A DNA stretch of 64,000 nucleotides, from contig NZ_QLLR01000002.1 of assembly GCF_003259615.1 (NCBI RefSeq), forward strand, positions 447,517-511,516. The letters run 5' to 3'. Source of the DNA: Pedobacter cryoconitis. Its GTDB lineage: Bacteria > Bacteroidota > Bacteroidia > Sphingobacteriales > Sphingobacteriaceae. The translations under genes and the position numbers were made by a program. Below the pieces are notes generated by a model. The model was not told where the DNA came from. It searched no databases and was given only the letters and a program-made list of their open reading frames with translations. How positions within the stretch are numbered: the stretch's first letter is position 1; each line of letters opens with the position of its first letter. This document shows, piece by piece, positions 51,273 through 59,492 of this stretch.

Positions 51273-52169
51273 TTACTTCAGGTTATGAGTTAACCGTGCA
51301 TGGCGCAAAAAAACTTCCGATAAACCATCCAGTTTACCTTGAAGATGGATAAAATAGAAATGACGTTCTATCAGGAGCCCTGCCACATCAATTACCCTTA
51401 AAGTTCCACGCTGCAGTTCATTGGTCAGCGCATGTATAGATATAAAAGCTAAGCAATTAGAGTGCATTAAATATGATTTGATACTTTCGGTACTTCCCAG
51501 ATGGATTTCAACTTTAAGATCTGCGACCCGCATTCCTATATCTTTTAAAGCGTAGTCTATAACTTCAAGTGTCCCTGATCCCTGTTCCCGCATCACAAAA
51601 GAATTTTCCAGCAATAGTTCTTTGCTGATTTCAGACTTTTTAGCCAAAGGATGATCCTGACCACAAACCAGAACAATTTCATCCATGATAAACTCGGTAT
51701 AACTGATTTCCTGATGTTTAGACCTTCCTTCTATAATTCCAAGCTGAATTTCTTTATCCAGCAAAGCTTTCTCCATCTGTTCTGTATTCCCATTAATCAG
51801 GTTGATCTCTATCGCGCTGAATTTACTCCTAAACCCCGCAAGGATGGGCGCAATTACATATTGAGAAACGGTAGTACTGGCCCCAAGCGCTAAAATCCCT
51901 TCTTTTTTATGAACCAGTGCATTCATATCAAAATCAATATTCCGATAAATATCAAATAATGATTCCGTATGACTGAGTAATAGTTCTCCTGCCGGGGTCA
52001 GCTGAATTTTATTCCCTTTACGTTCAAAAAGCTTGTTGTCATATTGCTGTTCCAATTCAAAAATATGCTTGGTTACAGCAGGCTGTGTAATGAATAAAGC
52101 AGCGGCAGCTTTAGTAAAACTAAGCCTTTTGGCTACGGTATAAAAAACTTCTAAACGAAAGTCTGACAT
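51273..52169 (-). CDS. LysR family transcriptional regulator
   Basis: The 298-residue protein has an N-terminal winged helix (FYTVAKRLSFTKAAAALFI, QPAVTKHIFELEQQY) and a periplasmic-binding-like effector domain (ILALGASTTVSQYVIAPIL, LGIIEGRSKHQEISY). It resembles the CysL/YeiE branch that senses sulfur compounds. The gene for the YeiH-type exporter follows on the same strand and is the probable target or co-transcribed partner. Confidence 0.92.
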   Translation of the reverse strand: MSDFRLEVFYTVAKRLSFTKAAAALFITQPAVTKHIFELEQQYDNKLFERKGNKIQLTPAGELLLSHTESLFDIYRNIDFDMNALVHKKEGILALGASTTVSQYVIAPILAGFRSKFSAIEINLINGNTEQMEKALLDKEIQLGIIEGRSKHQEISYTEFIMDEIVLVCGQDHPLAKKSEISKELLLENSFVMREQGSGTLEVIDYALKDIGMRVADLKVEIHLGSTESIKSYLMHSNCLAFISIHALTNELQRGTLRVIDVAGLLIERHFYFIHLQGKLDGLSEVFLRHARLTHNLK

Positions 52170-52413
52170 AGCTGGCCAAGGTCTTAATAAAATAGCAATA
52201 AATGAAATACAGTACTGTCCAAATCAGATTGCTTCTGGCCTGAATATATTTCTAACAAAATTTTCAACTACATTTACAACCTTAAATGAGCCATTTCTGC
52301 AAATTGTTATGGTTTATAAGTTAACCTGAAACCTCTTGTAAGATTTTTTATTACGCACTGGTAATGCCTTTTTAAGTATAAAAATACAAGATATAAGACT
52401 GAAAAAATACAAA

Positions 52414-54549
52414 ATGATGAATAAGCGGATCTCCTTTATAGTAATTCTGGTAACTATTGTCTTATTTATCGGGCTGCTGCTAAGAACATCTTTCAATCAA
52501 TATACTGAGCAAAAGACACTTCAGGCTACAAGTTTGCAAAGGGATGCCAATAACGAGCAGATCTACAAACTGGATACCATCAATATGGGGTTGCAGGAAG
52601 CGGAAAATAACTTCAGATTGTATACTTCTTTGTGGGAGAAAAAATATTTCATCCAGTATAGTCAGGGTATCCGGCATGTCTCTTCTTTATTGGAAAGTTT
52701 CTCGAAGGAAGACCTGAATAATGTTTCTACTGATATTTCAAATGATTTAGCAAAAAGGGACAAGCAGATTTTGCTGTATGCAAAAATTAAAAAGATGACA
52801 GATTCGCTGATGTCTGTCAACCTGAAAGTTGATACAGGAAAAAGTTTACCTCCAGCCATGTCTTTTAAGAAATCACCGCGTCCTGTCGTGAAAAAGATTA
52901 TCAAAACTGAAGTCACTAAACCAGTTCCAGAAGCAAAGAAGACCAAATTCTTTCAGCGGATAAAGAGTGCAATTCTCAATAAAGAAGATAAAAAAGATAC
53001 TGCCCGGACCAGTAAAACAGAAACAGTTATCCTGGAAACCACAGAAAATGATAACCACTATACCAGGAAAAATCTGGAAGATGTAGAAAAGTTCTATAAA
53101 AATCTTTTTGAAAGTCAGCGGGGAAATCACAAGCTCCTGAACGAAAATGAAAGAGCGATTTTGAAAACCAACGGACAGATTCTGGACAATATCAAAGTCA
53201 TGTTCCGGGAGTTCAGTACCCGGGAACATCAGCTTCAGCTGGCCAGAAAGATGTCTTTAAGAGATAAGACCTTACATTCCTTAGAAGTTATCGGAACCTC
53301 CGGAAAGATCAATTTCATGATTAACCTAATCTCATTAATTGTCATTATTTCTTTACTGATTACCCTATACCGTGCCTATAATAAAATTGTAAAAGCGAAT
53401 AAACTAGCCTCTGAACAAGTGATCGTTAAATCGAGGTTTTTCACCAGTATAAGCCATGAAATGCGCACACCACTAAATGCAATTTTAGGCGCAACTGAAC
53501 AGCTTAAAACGACCCCATTGAATACTGAACAGGAAACAATGGCAAATTTACTGGAAACTTCTTCTTCGATGCTGCTGTCCGCTGTTAATGAAATCCTTGA
53601 CTTTTCAAGAATGGAAACGGGAAAACTGTCTCTTTCAAAAACTCCTTTTCATTATAAAAATATCTTGCATGAGATCGTTGCAGCAACTGCTGTACTCGCT
53701 AATCAAAAGGGACTTCAATTGATATTAAACCAAAAGGAAGCGCCCGATTTATTAATTACAGGTGATCCTTACCGGTTAAAACAAATCCTGGTTAACCTGA
53801 TTGCCAATGCCATCAAATTCACTGATCAGGGAGAAGTTCGTGTGAAGGCTGATATTAAGAAAACAGAAACCGGGCATGTACTATTGCTGATCGAAGTCAG
53901 TGATACTGGTATAGGAATCTCAGAAAAAGAGCTGCCTTTTATCTTTGATGAATTTTCACAGGTCATCAATAACAAACGCATGGACTGGCAAAAAGGATCA
54001 GGTTTAGGCTTACCCATCTGTAAGAAACTGGTTGATCTCCATCATGGAAAAATAACAGTAAACAGTATTCTGGGTAAAGGCACAAATTTCCATTTGGAAC
54101 TACCTTATGCAGTTGCGGAGCATGCACAGGAAGTTTTAACGGATAAAGAAACGCAGGTTTCCAGAGCAGATTCCTTTAAAAATATTCATTTACTGGTAGT
54201 AGATGATGCGAATATGAATTTGCTGGTTATCAAAATGATCTTTAACAAGCATCACATTAGCTTTGATACGGCTACAAATGGAGAGGAAGCTTTAAAAGCA
54301 TTTGATACGCATCATTATGATATGGTATTAACCGATATTGAAATGCCTGGTATGGATGGTGTTGAGCTGACTAAAAAAATCAGGGCTCATCAGGATATTA
54401 AAAAATGCAGAACGCCAATTATCGCGATAACTGGCCAGATTTCTCCTGAATCACATCAGAACTATATTTCTTCAGGCTTGAATGATTACATCGTTAAACC
54501 TTACAAGGAGAGCGAGCTACTGGAAAAAATACTGGACTACCTCCATTAA
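52414..54549 (+). CDS. Hybrid sensor histidine kinase with receiver domain
   Basis: The 711-residue protein has a membrane segment at residues ~5-23 and a second near 305-322. Between them is a helical periplasmic sensor of ~280 residues that contains a basic motif FFQRIKSAILNK, matched in the kinase at 18273-19985. A HisKA domain with His348 (SISHEMRTPLNAIL), a HATPase_c domain (NLIANAIKFT, DTGIGIS, GSGLGLPICK) and a C-terminal receiver with Asp641 (LTDIEMPGMDG) follow. No DNA-binding output is fused, so a further phosphotransfer partner is needed. The stand-alone receiver at 2678-3055 is far away and not a proven partner. Confidence 0.94.
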   Translation: MMNKRISFIVILVTIVLFIGLLLRTSFNQYTEQKTLQATSLQRDANNEQIYKLDTINMGLQEAENNFRLYTSLWEKKYFIQYSQGIRHVSSLLESFSKEDLNNVSTDISNDLAKRDKQILLYAKIKKMTDSLMSVNLKVDTGKSLPPAMSFKKSPRPVVKKIIKTEVTKPVPEAKKTKFFQRIKSAILNKEDKKDTARTSKTETVILETTENDNHYTRKNLEDVEKFYKNLFESQRGNHKLLNENERAILKTNGQILDNIKVMFREFSTREHQLQLARKMSLRDKTLHSLEVIGTSGKINFMINLISLIVIISLLITLYRAYNKIVKANKLASEQVIVKSRFFTSISHEMRTPLNAILGATEQLKTTPLNTEQETMANLLETSSSMLLSAVNEILDFSRMETGKLSLSKTPFHYKNILHEIVAATAVLANQKGLQLILNQKEAPDLLITGDPYRLKQILVNLIANAIKFTDQGEVRVKADIKKTETGHVLLLIEVSDTGIGISEKELPFIFDEFSQVINNKRMDWQKGSGLGLPICKKLVDLHHGKITVNSILGKGTNFHLELPYAVAEHAQEVLTDKETQVSRADSFKNIHLLVVDDANMNLLVIKMIFNKHHISFDTATNGEEALKAFDTHHYDMVLTDIEMPGMDGVELTKKIRAHQDIKKCRTPIIAITGQISPESHQNYISSGLNDYIVKPYKESELLEKILDYLH

Positions 54550-54711
54550 TTTCATTGATTAATTAATGACTGCTATTTCATCAATTGATTAAAAATCAGT
54601 GGATGAGCGGAGCTATAGCTATGATTTTCCGCTTCCTAAAGGATAAACTTTGGGCGCTGTTTAAATAAAGTTTCCGGTAATATTCAATAGTATTTCTGGC
54701 TATATTCTCTA

Positions 54712-54811
54712 GGGTTTAAGTTACAGTTTGAAGCTGGTTTGATACGGCGTTGAAACGCCTTGCCCCGTATCAAACCCGTTTGAATACCGTATCAAACTGC
54801 AACTAAAGCCC
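54712..54811. repeat. 100-bp nested palindromic element
   Basis: GGTTTGATACGG (54736-54747) pairs perfectly with CCGTATCAAACC (54765-54776), enclosing GGCGTT/AACGCC. Outside, CAGTTTGA (54724-54731) pairs with TCAAACTG (54792-54799), and the outer flanks GGG..AGTT and AACT..CCC (54712-54811) pair with few mismatches. The word CCGTATCAAAC occurs a second time at 54787. It lies in the gap between the hybrid kinase and TetR genes, which has no coding frame. Confidence 0.75.
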
Positions 54812-54849
54812 TAAAAAACACCCTTTTCTAAATTATTTTCACCACAATG

Positions 54850-54863
54850 TCTCACATCTGAGA
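54850..54863. promoter_or_regulatory. Possible TetR operator
   Basis: TCTCA-CATC-TGAGA is a short inverted repeat 53 bases before the TetR start, followed by a weak -7 box TACAATTG (54873-54880). Autoregulation is plausible, but the arms are only five bases. Confidence 0.35.
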
Positions 54864-54915
54864 ATTTATTCCTACAATTGTGTCTGCAATTACTGAGCGG
54901 CAAAAAAGAATACAC

Positions 54916-55479
54916 ATGAAAGACACCAAACAAAAAATTATTGACACTGCCATTGAAATCTTTAATGATGACTATTCCAGCGCGCTTGAAAAAGTAGCTG
55001 AACGGGCAGAAGTGACCAGAAGAACACTTCACCGTTATTTTACCGATCGCAATGATTTACTAAAAGCCTGTCATTTAGAAATGCAGCTTAAATGCAAAAC
55101 CAACATTACCCATGCGATTGAGAGCTCAGAAGATCCGCTTATCCAGCTAGAACGGGTTTTATATGCCAGTATAGATTGCGGTTCTAAATATGCTTTCTTT
55201 CAAAAACTACATCAGTATCAGGGGCATCAGCACCAGAAGGAAGATGAAGATTGCGCGACCTATGACCAGACTTTTTCTCCGACCACAGCTGTTATCAAAG
55301 AATTACAAAAACGGGAAATTATCAGTCCAAACCTGACCCTTGCCTGGATCAATTTGTTTATGAGCGGAATTATTACAGCAACTATTCAATCTTCCACTAG
55401 TGGAGCTGTAGCAAAAAATGATATTAATAGCTTCGCCTGGTTTTCATTCAGTAACGGAATCGGAATTAATAAACTATAA
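54916..55479 (+). CDS. TetR family transcriptional regulator
   Basis: From ATG 54916 (MKDTKQKIIDTAIEIF) the helix-turn-helix continues SALEKVAERAEVTRRTLHRYFTD, the TetR N-terminal signature. A GTG at 54880 would add 12 residues but lies inside a weak -7 box. The C-terminal ligand domain (about residues 60-187) is diverged. The reductase gene follows after 3 bases, so the two are co-transcribed and the regulator probably controls the pair. Confidence 0.9.
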   Translation: MKDTKQKIIDTAIEIFNDDYSSALEKVAERAEVTRRTLHRYFTDRNDLLKACHLEMQLKCKTNITHAIESSEDPLIQLERVLYASIDCGSKYAFFQKLHQYQGHQHQKEDEDCATYDQTFSPTTAVIKELQKREIISPNLTLAWINLFMSGIITATIQSSTSGAVAKNDINSFAWFSFSNGIGINKL

Positions 55480-55482
55480 AAA

Positions 55483-56382
55483 ATGGAAAAAAATGAATTT
55501 GAAGTTATCATTATTGGTGGTAGCTATAGCGGATTATCTGCAGCCATGACTTTAGGCAGGGCGATCAGAAGCACACTAATCATTGATAGCAAACAGCCTT
55601 GTAACAGTCAAACGCCGCATGCTCATAATTTTATAACCCAAGATGGTTTTAGTCCGGCACAAATCGCAAAAGCAGCTAAGGATCAGGTTGCTGTTTATCC
55701 AACAATCCAGTTTATGGAAGATATGGTGGTCAGCGCTATTGGTGAAGACTTTAATTTTACGGTGACAACTGCCAAAGGATTACAAATCAGCGCAAAAAAG
55801 CTCCTGTTTGCCACCGGAATAGAAGATCAGCTTCCGGATATACCAGGGCTTTCAGCTTGCTGGGGAATTTCAGTTATTCACTGCCCGTATTGCCATGGTT
55901 ATGAATATAAAGATCAGCCAATGGGAATTTTATCAAATGACGAAAACACGCTGGATTTCAGCAAATTAATTTCAAACTGGAATAAAGATCTGCGGGTGTT
56001 CACGAATGGAGCGCCAAAATTCAGTGCAGCTCAACAGCAGGAAATTAAAGATTTAAAGGTGAAGCTGATCGAAAAACCAATCGCAAGTATAGAACACGTT
56101 GCCGGAAAGCTGACAGGTATCCGGTTTTCAGATGGAACGATAGAAGAAATTGACGCACTTTATACCAGGGCACCATTTATTCAACACTGCCCTGTTCCTG
56201 AAGAAATGGGCTGTGAAATAGATAAAAGAGGCTATATTCTGACTGATGATTTCAAAAAAACAACTATTCCGGGAATTTATGCTGCAGGTGATAATATAAG
56301 CCCGATGAGATCTATTGCGAATGCAGTAGCTGCAGGTAGTATTGCAGGTGCTAGGATTAACCACGAACTGATTACGGCTTAA
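55483..56382 (+). CDS. NAD(P)/FAD-dependent oxidoreductase, thioredoxin-reductase-like
   Basis: The 299-residue protein has the FAD loop IIGGSYSGLSAAMTLGRA, the redox pair Cys-Pro-Tyr-Cys in HCPYCHGYEY and the C-terminal FAD motif GIYAAGDN. The position where thioredoxin reductase has its NADPH loop reads MGILSNDENTLDFSKL, without a clear GxGxxA, so cofactor binding may be changed. It follows a TetR gene by 3 bases. The substrate, perhaps a thiol protein or a small disulfide, is not known. Confidence 0.9.
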   Translation: MEKNEFEVIIIGGSYSGLSAAMTLGRAIRSTLIIDSKQPCNSQTPHAHNFITQDGFSPAQIAKAAKDQVAVYPTIQFMEDMVVSAIGEDFNFTVTTAKGLQISAKKLLFATGIEDQLPDIPGLSACWGISVIHCPYCHGYEYKDQPMGILSNDENTLDFSKLISNWNKDLRVFTNGAPKFSAAQQQEIKDLKVKLIEKPIASIEHVAGKLTGIRFSDGTIEEIDALYTRAPFIQHCPVPEEMGCEIDKRGYILTDDFKKTTIPGIYAAGDNISPMRSIANAVAAGSIAGARINHELITA

Positions 56383-56473
56383 ATTTTAAGCCGTAAACAT
56401 TTAACCTTCAAATATTTGCATTTTAAATATATTTTATCCTTAACTTAATATAACCAAATGAGTTTATCTTAAA

Positions 56474-56480
56474 AAGGAGG
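56474..56480 (+). promoter_or_regulatory. Strong Shine-Dalgarno site of the DoxX gene
   Basis: AAGGAGG is followed by four T and then ATG 56485. Such a full anti-16S match is rare upstream of genes in this window, where most starts have only A-rich leaders. Confidence 0.7.
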
Positions 56481-56484
56481 TTTT

Positions 56485-56937
56485 ATGAATATGGTTCAAA
56501 AAATAGAGCATTGGGGTGATATACATCATACCAAATCGCTCGACATCGTCCGCATCGGACTTGGCTTACTGATTTTAAGCAAAGGTATTGCGTTTGTAAG
56601 TGATACCGGAGTGCAGCAAGAGTGGATTATACAGCACAACACCTTAGGGTTTTCGGGGTTAATGGCTGTTGCAGTATTGCATACCGTTGCTTTTGCACAC
56701 CTGGTTGGCGGTTTACTGATCCTGATCGGGCTGGTTACACGGTTTGCTGCGGTCATACAGATCCCAATTCTTTTAGGGGCTATTTTCTTTGTCAATATTT
56801 CTAAAGGGTTCTCTTTTCTCAATTCAGAATTATGGCTGTCAATCATTGTATTGCTCCTGTTAGTGCTGTTCTGGGTAGTAGGCTCGGGCCCGTACTCTGT
56901 AGATAACTGGATGAAAACCCATCGTCCAAAACCATAA
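56485..56937 (+). CDS. DoxX family membrane protein
   Basis: The 150-residue protein has four membrane segments (for example IVRIGLGLLILSKGIAFV, GLMAVAVLHTVAFAHLVGGL, FAAVIQIPILLGAIFFVN, WLSIIVLLLLVLFWVVGS) and the DoxX motif AHLVGGLLILIGLVTRFAA. DoxX proteins are quinone-linked or redox-related small membrane proteins in bacteria, with few members characterised. It follows the flavin reductase by about 100 bases, has a strong ribosome binding site and ends in a hairpin that starts directly after the stop codon. Confidence 0.88.
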   Translation: MNMVQKIEHWGDIHHTKSLDIVRIGLGLLILSKGIAFVSDTGVQQEWIIQHNTLGFSGLMAVAVLHTVAFAHLVGGLLILIGLVTRFAAVIQIPILLGAIFFVNISKGFSFLNSELWLSIIVLLLLVLFWVVGSGPYSVDNWMKTHRPKP

Positions 56938-56966
56938 ATGTAGCGTAAGTTAAACTTACGCTACAT
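56938..56966. terminator. Bidirectional terminator hairpin
   Basis: ATGTAGCGTAAGT (56938-56950) and ACTTACGCTACAT (56954-56966) form a perfect 13-bp stem with a 3-base loop between the DoxX gene and the convergent zincin-like lipoprotein gene. Confidence 0.85.
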
Positions 56967-56979
56967 GAATTATTTGATA

Positions 56980-57972
56980 TTAATTTGTACTTCCCGGATA
57001 AGTTACCCCCGGGAAGGTTAGTTTTGCTTGCTGTAATTGAACCGTCCAGTCATTGCCCTGCTCATCTTTATTCCCGAAAGCAGTAAGTGCAAGTGGTTTT
57101 AAATCAGCACCCGCAGCACCACTCCAGAAATGAACAAATTCCCCAAAATTCAATTTCCTGCTGTATTCATTGATATTGGTCACGCCATTGGAGACTACGT
57201 GTTTCGGAAAATTTGCAGCCAGCAAAGTGAAGTATTTATTTAAAACTGCTGTTTTTCCGTATTGTGTATAAAGCGGGTACCACCAGTCTTTAAACCAATG
57301 TGATTGCGCGCGGGGATAACTATCCGAACCTGGTGAAACCAGGTTATACCAGCGCTGTGCATCTGCAGTTCTTCCCAGTCCAAGATATACATCATAAATA
57401 TAAATTTCCATCCACTTGCTATCATGCCAAATATCAAATGCTGGTGAGCCATGCACTCCTTTAGCTGCACCTTCCGCGATATGGCCAACTTCATGTGTAG
57501 TCAGATCCAGATCATTACCTGTTCCGGATTTCCAGGCCTGTGTACTTGAAGAGCCACAATCAATCACATTTCTGTAATCATGGCTAGCGTCCATATAAGT
57601 ACTTGGATGGCCGCCGCTGTATTTTCCGGTATGTAAAATCACATAAAGTGGCGATTCATTTCCGAAAGCGCCATACGTTCTTTTCGTATAACTCCATACT
57701 TGTGCCAGAAAGGTATTAGGCCACGTGATACTTCTGTCTACCTCATTGTCGTAATATACAGCCACATTTGCATCGTTGAAAACGCGGTTCAGCAATTGAT
57801 TATGCTCAAACCAGTGTTCCTTCCAGGTAGCTGGAGGATCAGCCAGGACCGCATTGGCCTGGGTTAGGGAATTGCCGGAAGAAAGTCCGTCTTTACTGGC
57901 CGGATCTTGTTTGGTACAGGCAATCCCGGTGCTCAAAACGAGCAGGCTAAAGATCATTGATTTTGATTTCAT
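56980..57972 (-). CDS. Secreted zincin-like lipoprotein (HEVGH)
   Basis: The 330-residue protein has a lipoprotein signal (LLVLSTGIACTKQ). A zinc-binding HEVGH lies near residue 159 (LDLTTHEVGHIAEG), and a further acidic residue in SKWMEIYIYD about 30 residues later may be the third ligand, giving a gluzincin-like layout. I do not recognise the exact peptidase family. The rest is aromatic-rich (SHWFKDWWYPLYTQYG) and alpha-helical. It is probably a cell-surface peptidase. The AAACGTTT palindrome 50 bases upstream echoes that before the zincin at 48341-49933, so the two may share a regulator. Confidence 0.75.
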   Translation of the reverse strand: MKSKSMIFSLLVLSTGIACTKQDPASKDGLSSGNSLTQANAVLADPPATWKEHWFEHNQLLNRVFNDANVAVYYDNEVDRSITWPNTFLAQVWSYTKRTYGAFGNESPLYVILHTGKYSGGHPSTYMDASHDYRNVIDCGSSSTQAWKSGTGNDLDLTTHEVGHIAEGAAKGVHGSPAFDIWHDSKWMEIYIYDVYLGLGRTADAQRWYNLVSPGSDSYPRAQSHWFKDWWYPLYTQYGKTAVLNKYFTLLAANFPKHVVSNGVTNINEYSRKLNFGEFVHFWSGAAGADLKPLALTAFGNKDEQGNDWTVQLQQAKLTFPGVTYPGSTN

Positions 57973-58478
57973 AGGTTTAGATATATTGGTTAAAGGTTAA
58001 ATAATCGTATTTTAGGCATTATTAAAACGTTTTAACAAAATGAAAAAGGCGGTAGACTATTGCACTATTACTAAATAAGATGTTTTAAGATTAATTAATT
58101 ATCAGACGATAAATAAATATATTCATTAATTTTAATTTAGAGATAAAATTTAATAAAAAAATCAATCCAACTATTTTAATACAAATGACTTAACAAAAAT
58201 ATTTTCACCCTATAATTTTAAACGACTGCTAAAACAAAATAAATAATCTAAGTTTAGCCTTATTTTTACGGGCTTGGTGATACCGAATTGGTTGATCAGA
58301 TTAAACAACATAATAAAAACGCTTGACGAGCTTTATATAAGATTTGCAAAAACACTTACAAATTGATGGACAGGCAATAGACGGATTGAGAAAAAAACAT
58401 ATCCTTATTTTATTTTTACTTTGGATACATGGGGTAATTAATACTTAAAAAGCCTCTTATAAATTATAATCGATAAAA
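57973..58478. other. Gene-free intergenic region
   Basis: The 506 bases between divergent genes are very AT-rich. A 14-bp palindrome (58022-58035) lies at the left end. No gene is seen, and no sigma factor precedes the FecR gene. Confidence 0.5.
58022..58035. promoter_or_regulatory. TTAAAACGTTTTAA operator-like palindrome
   Basis: A perfect 14-bp palindrome with the core AAACGTTT, 50 bases before the zincin-like lipoprotein gene (minus strand). It shares its core with the pair at 50034 and 50229. Confidence 0.5.
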
Positions 58479-59492
58479 ATGTCATATCAGGAATATACAA
58501 CAGCTGATTTTGTAAATGATGAGAGCTTTACGAATTACGTAAAAGCAACTGATCAGCAGGCTACGCTTTTTTGGGAAAAGTGGATTCATGACCATCCGTT
58601 GTCTCTGGAAAAAGTTAATGAAGCCACAGAAATCATCGGACTGCTTTCTTTAGGAAAAGATCCGCTGAAAGAACAATTTTACGAAAGCCTTAAAAACCGG
58701 ATTGACAATACCATTAGCGCACAGGGAACAGATTATCAGCCTGTTGCCATAAAAATATTCCCTTTTTTCAAAATAGCAGCTATACTGACCGGCCTGGTGA
58801 TTGGCGCAGGACTGTTGTTTTATATGCGAAACAAAGCTGATAGTATTACTTTATTAACTGTTTCAGCCCCATATGGACACACTAAAACCATTGTGCTGCC
58901 TGATAGTTCGACGGTCATCCTTAACGCAAACAGCTCAGTGAAGTATCCGGAAAACTGGGATAAAAAAAACAGACAAATCTGGTTAAATGGGGAAGCTTAT
59001 TTCCATATTAAACATATCGGACAGAAAAATCAGCCAGCAGTGGCTTTCACTGTACATGCAAACCTGACCGAGGTTAGTGTTTTGGGAACTGTATTTAATG
59101 TAAATACGCAGGCAGATAGTACGCTGGTTACTTTGGTAAGCGGTAAAGTGGGCTTAAAACATAAAAACCAGTCTCTTATCCTGGCTCCTGGTGAATATGC
59201 GACTTGTAAAAAGGGGGAAATTGCCTTCAGAAGAAAAGCAGGCGATATAGAAGAGTTTACCTGTTGGATTGATGGCAAATATATTTTCAAGAATGCAACT
59301 GTAACTGATGTTTGTAATAAATTATCAGCTTATTATGGCAAAAAGTATCTGATTAAAGATCAATCAATTCGTACCAGAGAATTTTCAGGTACACTGGAAC
59401 TTAAAAATGAGCCTGTTTTAATCCAGACTTTGGCAGCCTTGCTGAATACAACAGTAAAAGAGAATGGCAAAGAGGTTTATATCGGGATTTAA
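58479..59492 (+). CDS. FecR family anti-sigma factor
   Basis: The 337-residue protein has an N-terminal sigma-binding part (LFWEKWIHDHPLSLEKVNEA), a membrane segment at residues ~97-114 (IAAILTGLVIGAGLLFYM), the FecR domain (VLPDSSTVILNANSSVKYP, IWLNGEAYFHI) and a C-terminal STN-like part (VTDVCNKLSAYYGKKYLI). No ECF sigma gene lies next to it, so its sigma partner must be encoded elsewhere. Its end overlaps the start of the TonB-dependent receptor gene by 29 bases. Confidence 0.92.
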   Translation: MSYQEYTTADFVNDESFTNYVKATDQQATLFWEKWIHDHPLSLEKVNEATEIIGLLSLGKDPLKEQFYESLKNRIDNTISAQGTDYQPVAIKIFPFFKIAAILTGLVIGAGLLFYMRNKADSITLLTVSAPYGHTKTIVLPDSSTVILNANSSVKYPENWDKKNRQIWLNGEAYFHIKHIGQKNQPAVAFTVHANLTEVSVLGTVFNVNTQADSTLVTLVSGKVGLKHKNQSLILAPGEYATCKKGEIAFRRKAGDIEEFTCWIDGKYIFKNATVTDVCNKLSAYYGKKYLIKDQSIRTREFSGTLELKNEPVLIQTLAALLNTTVKENGKEVYIGI

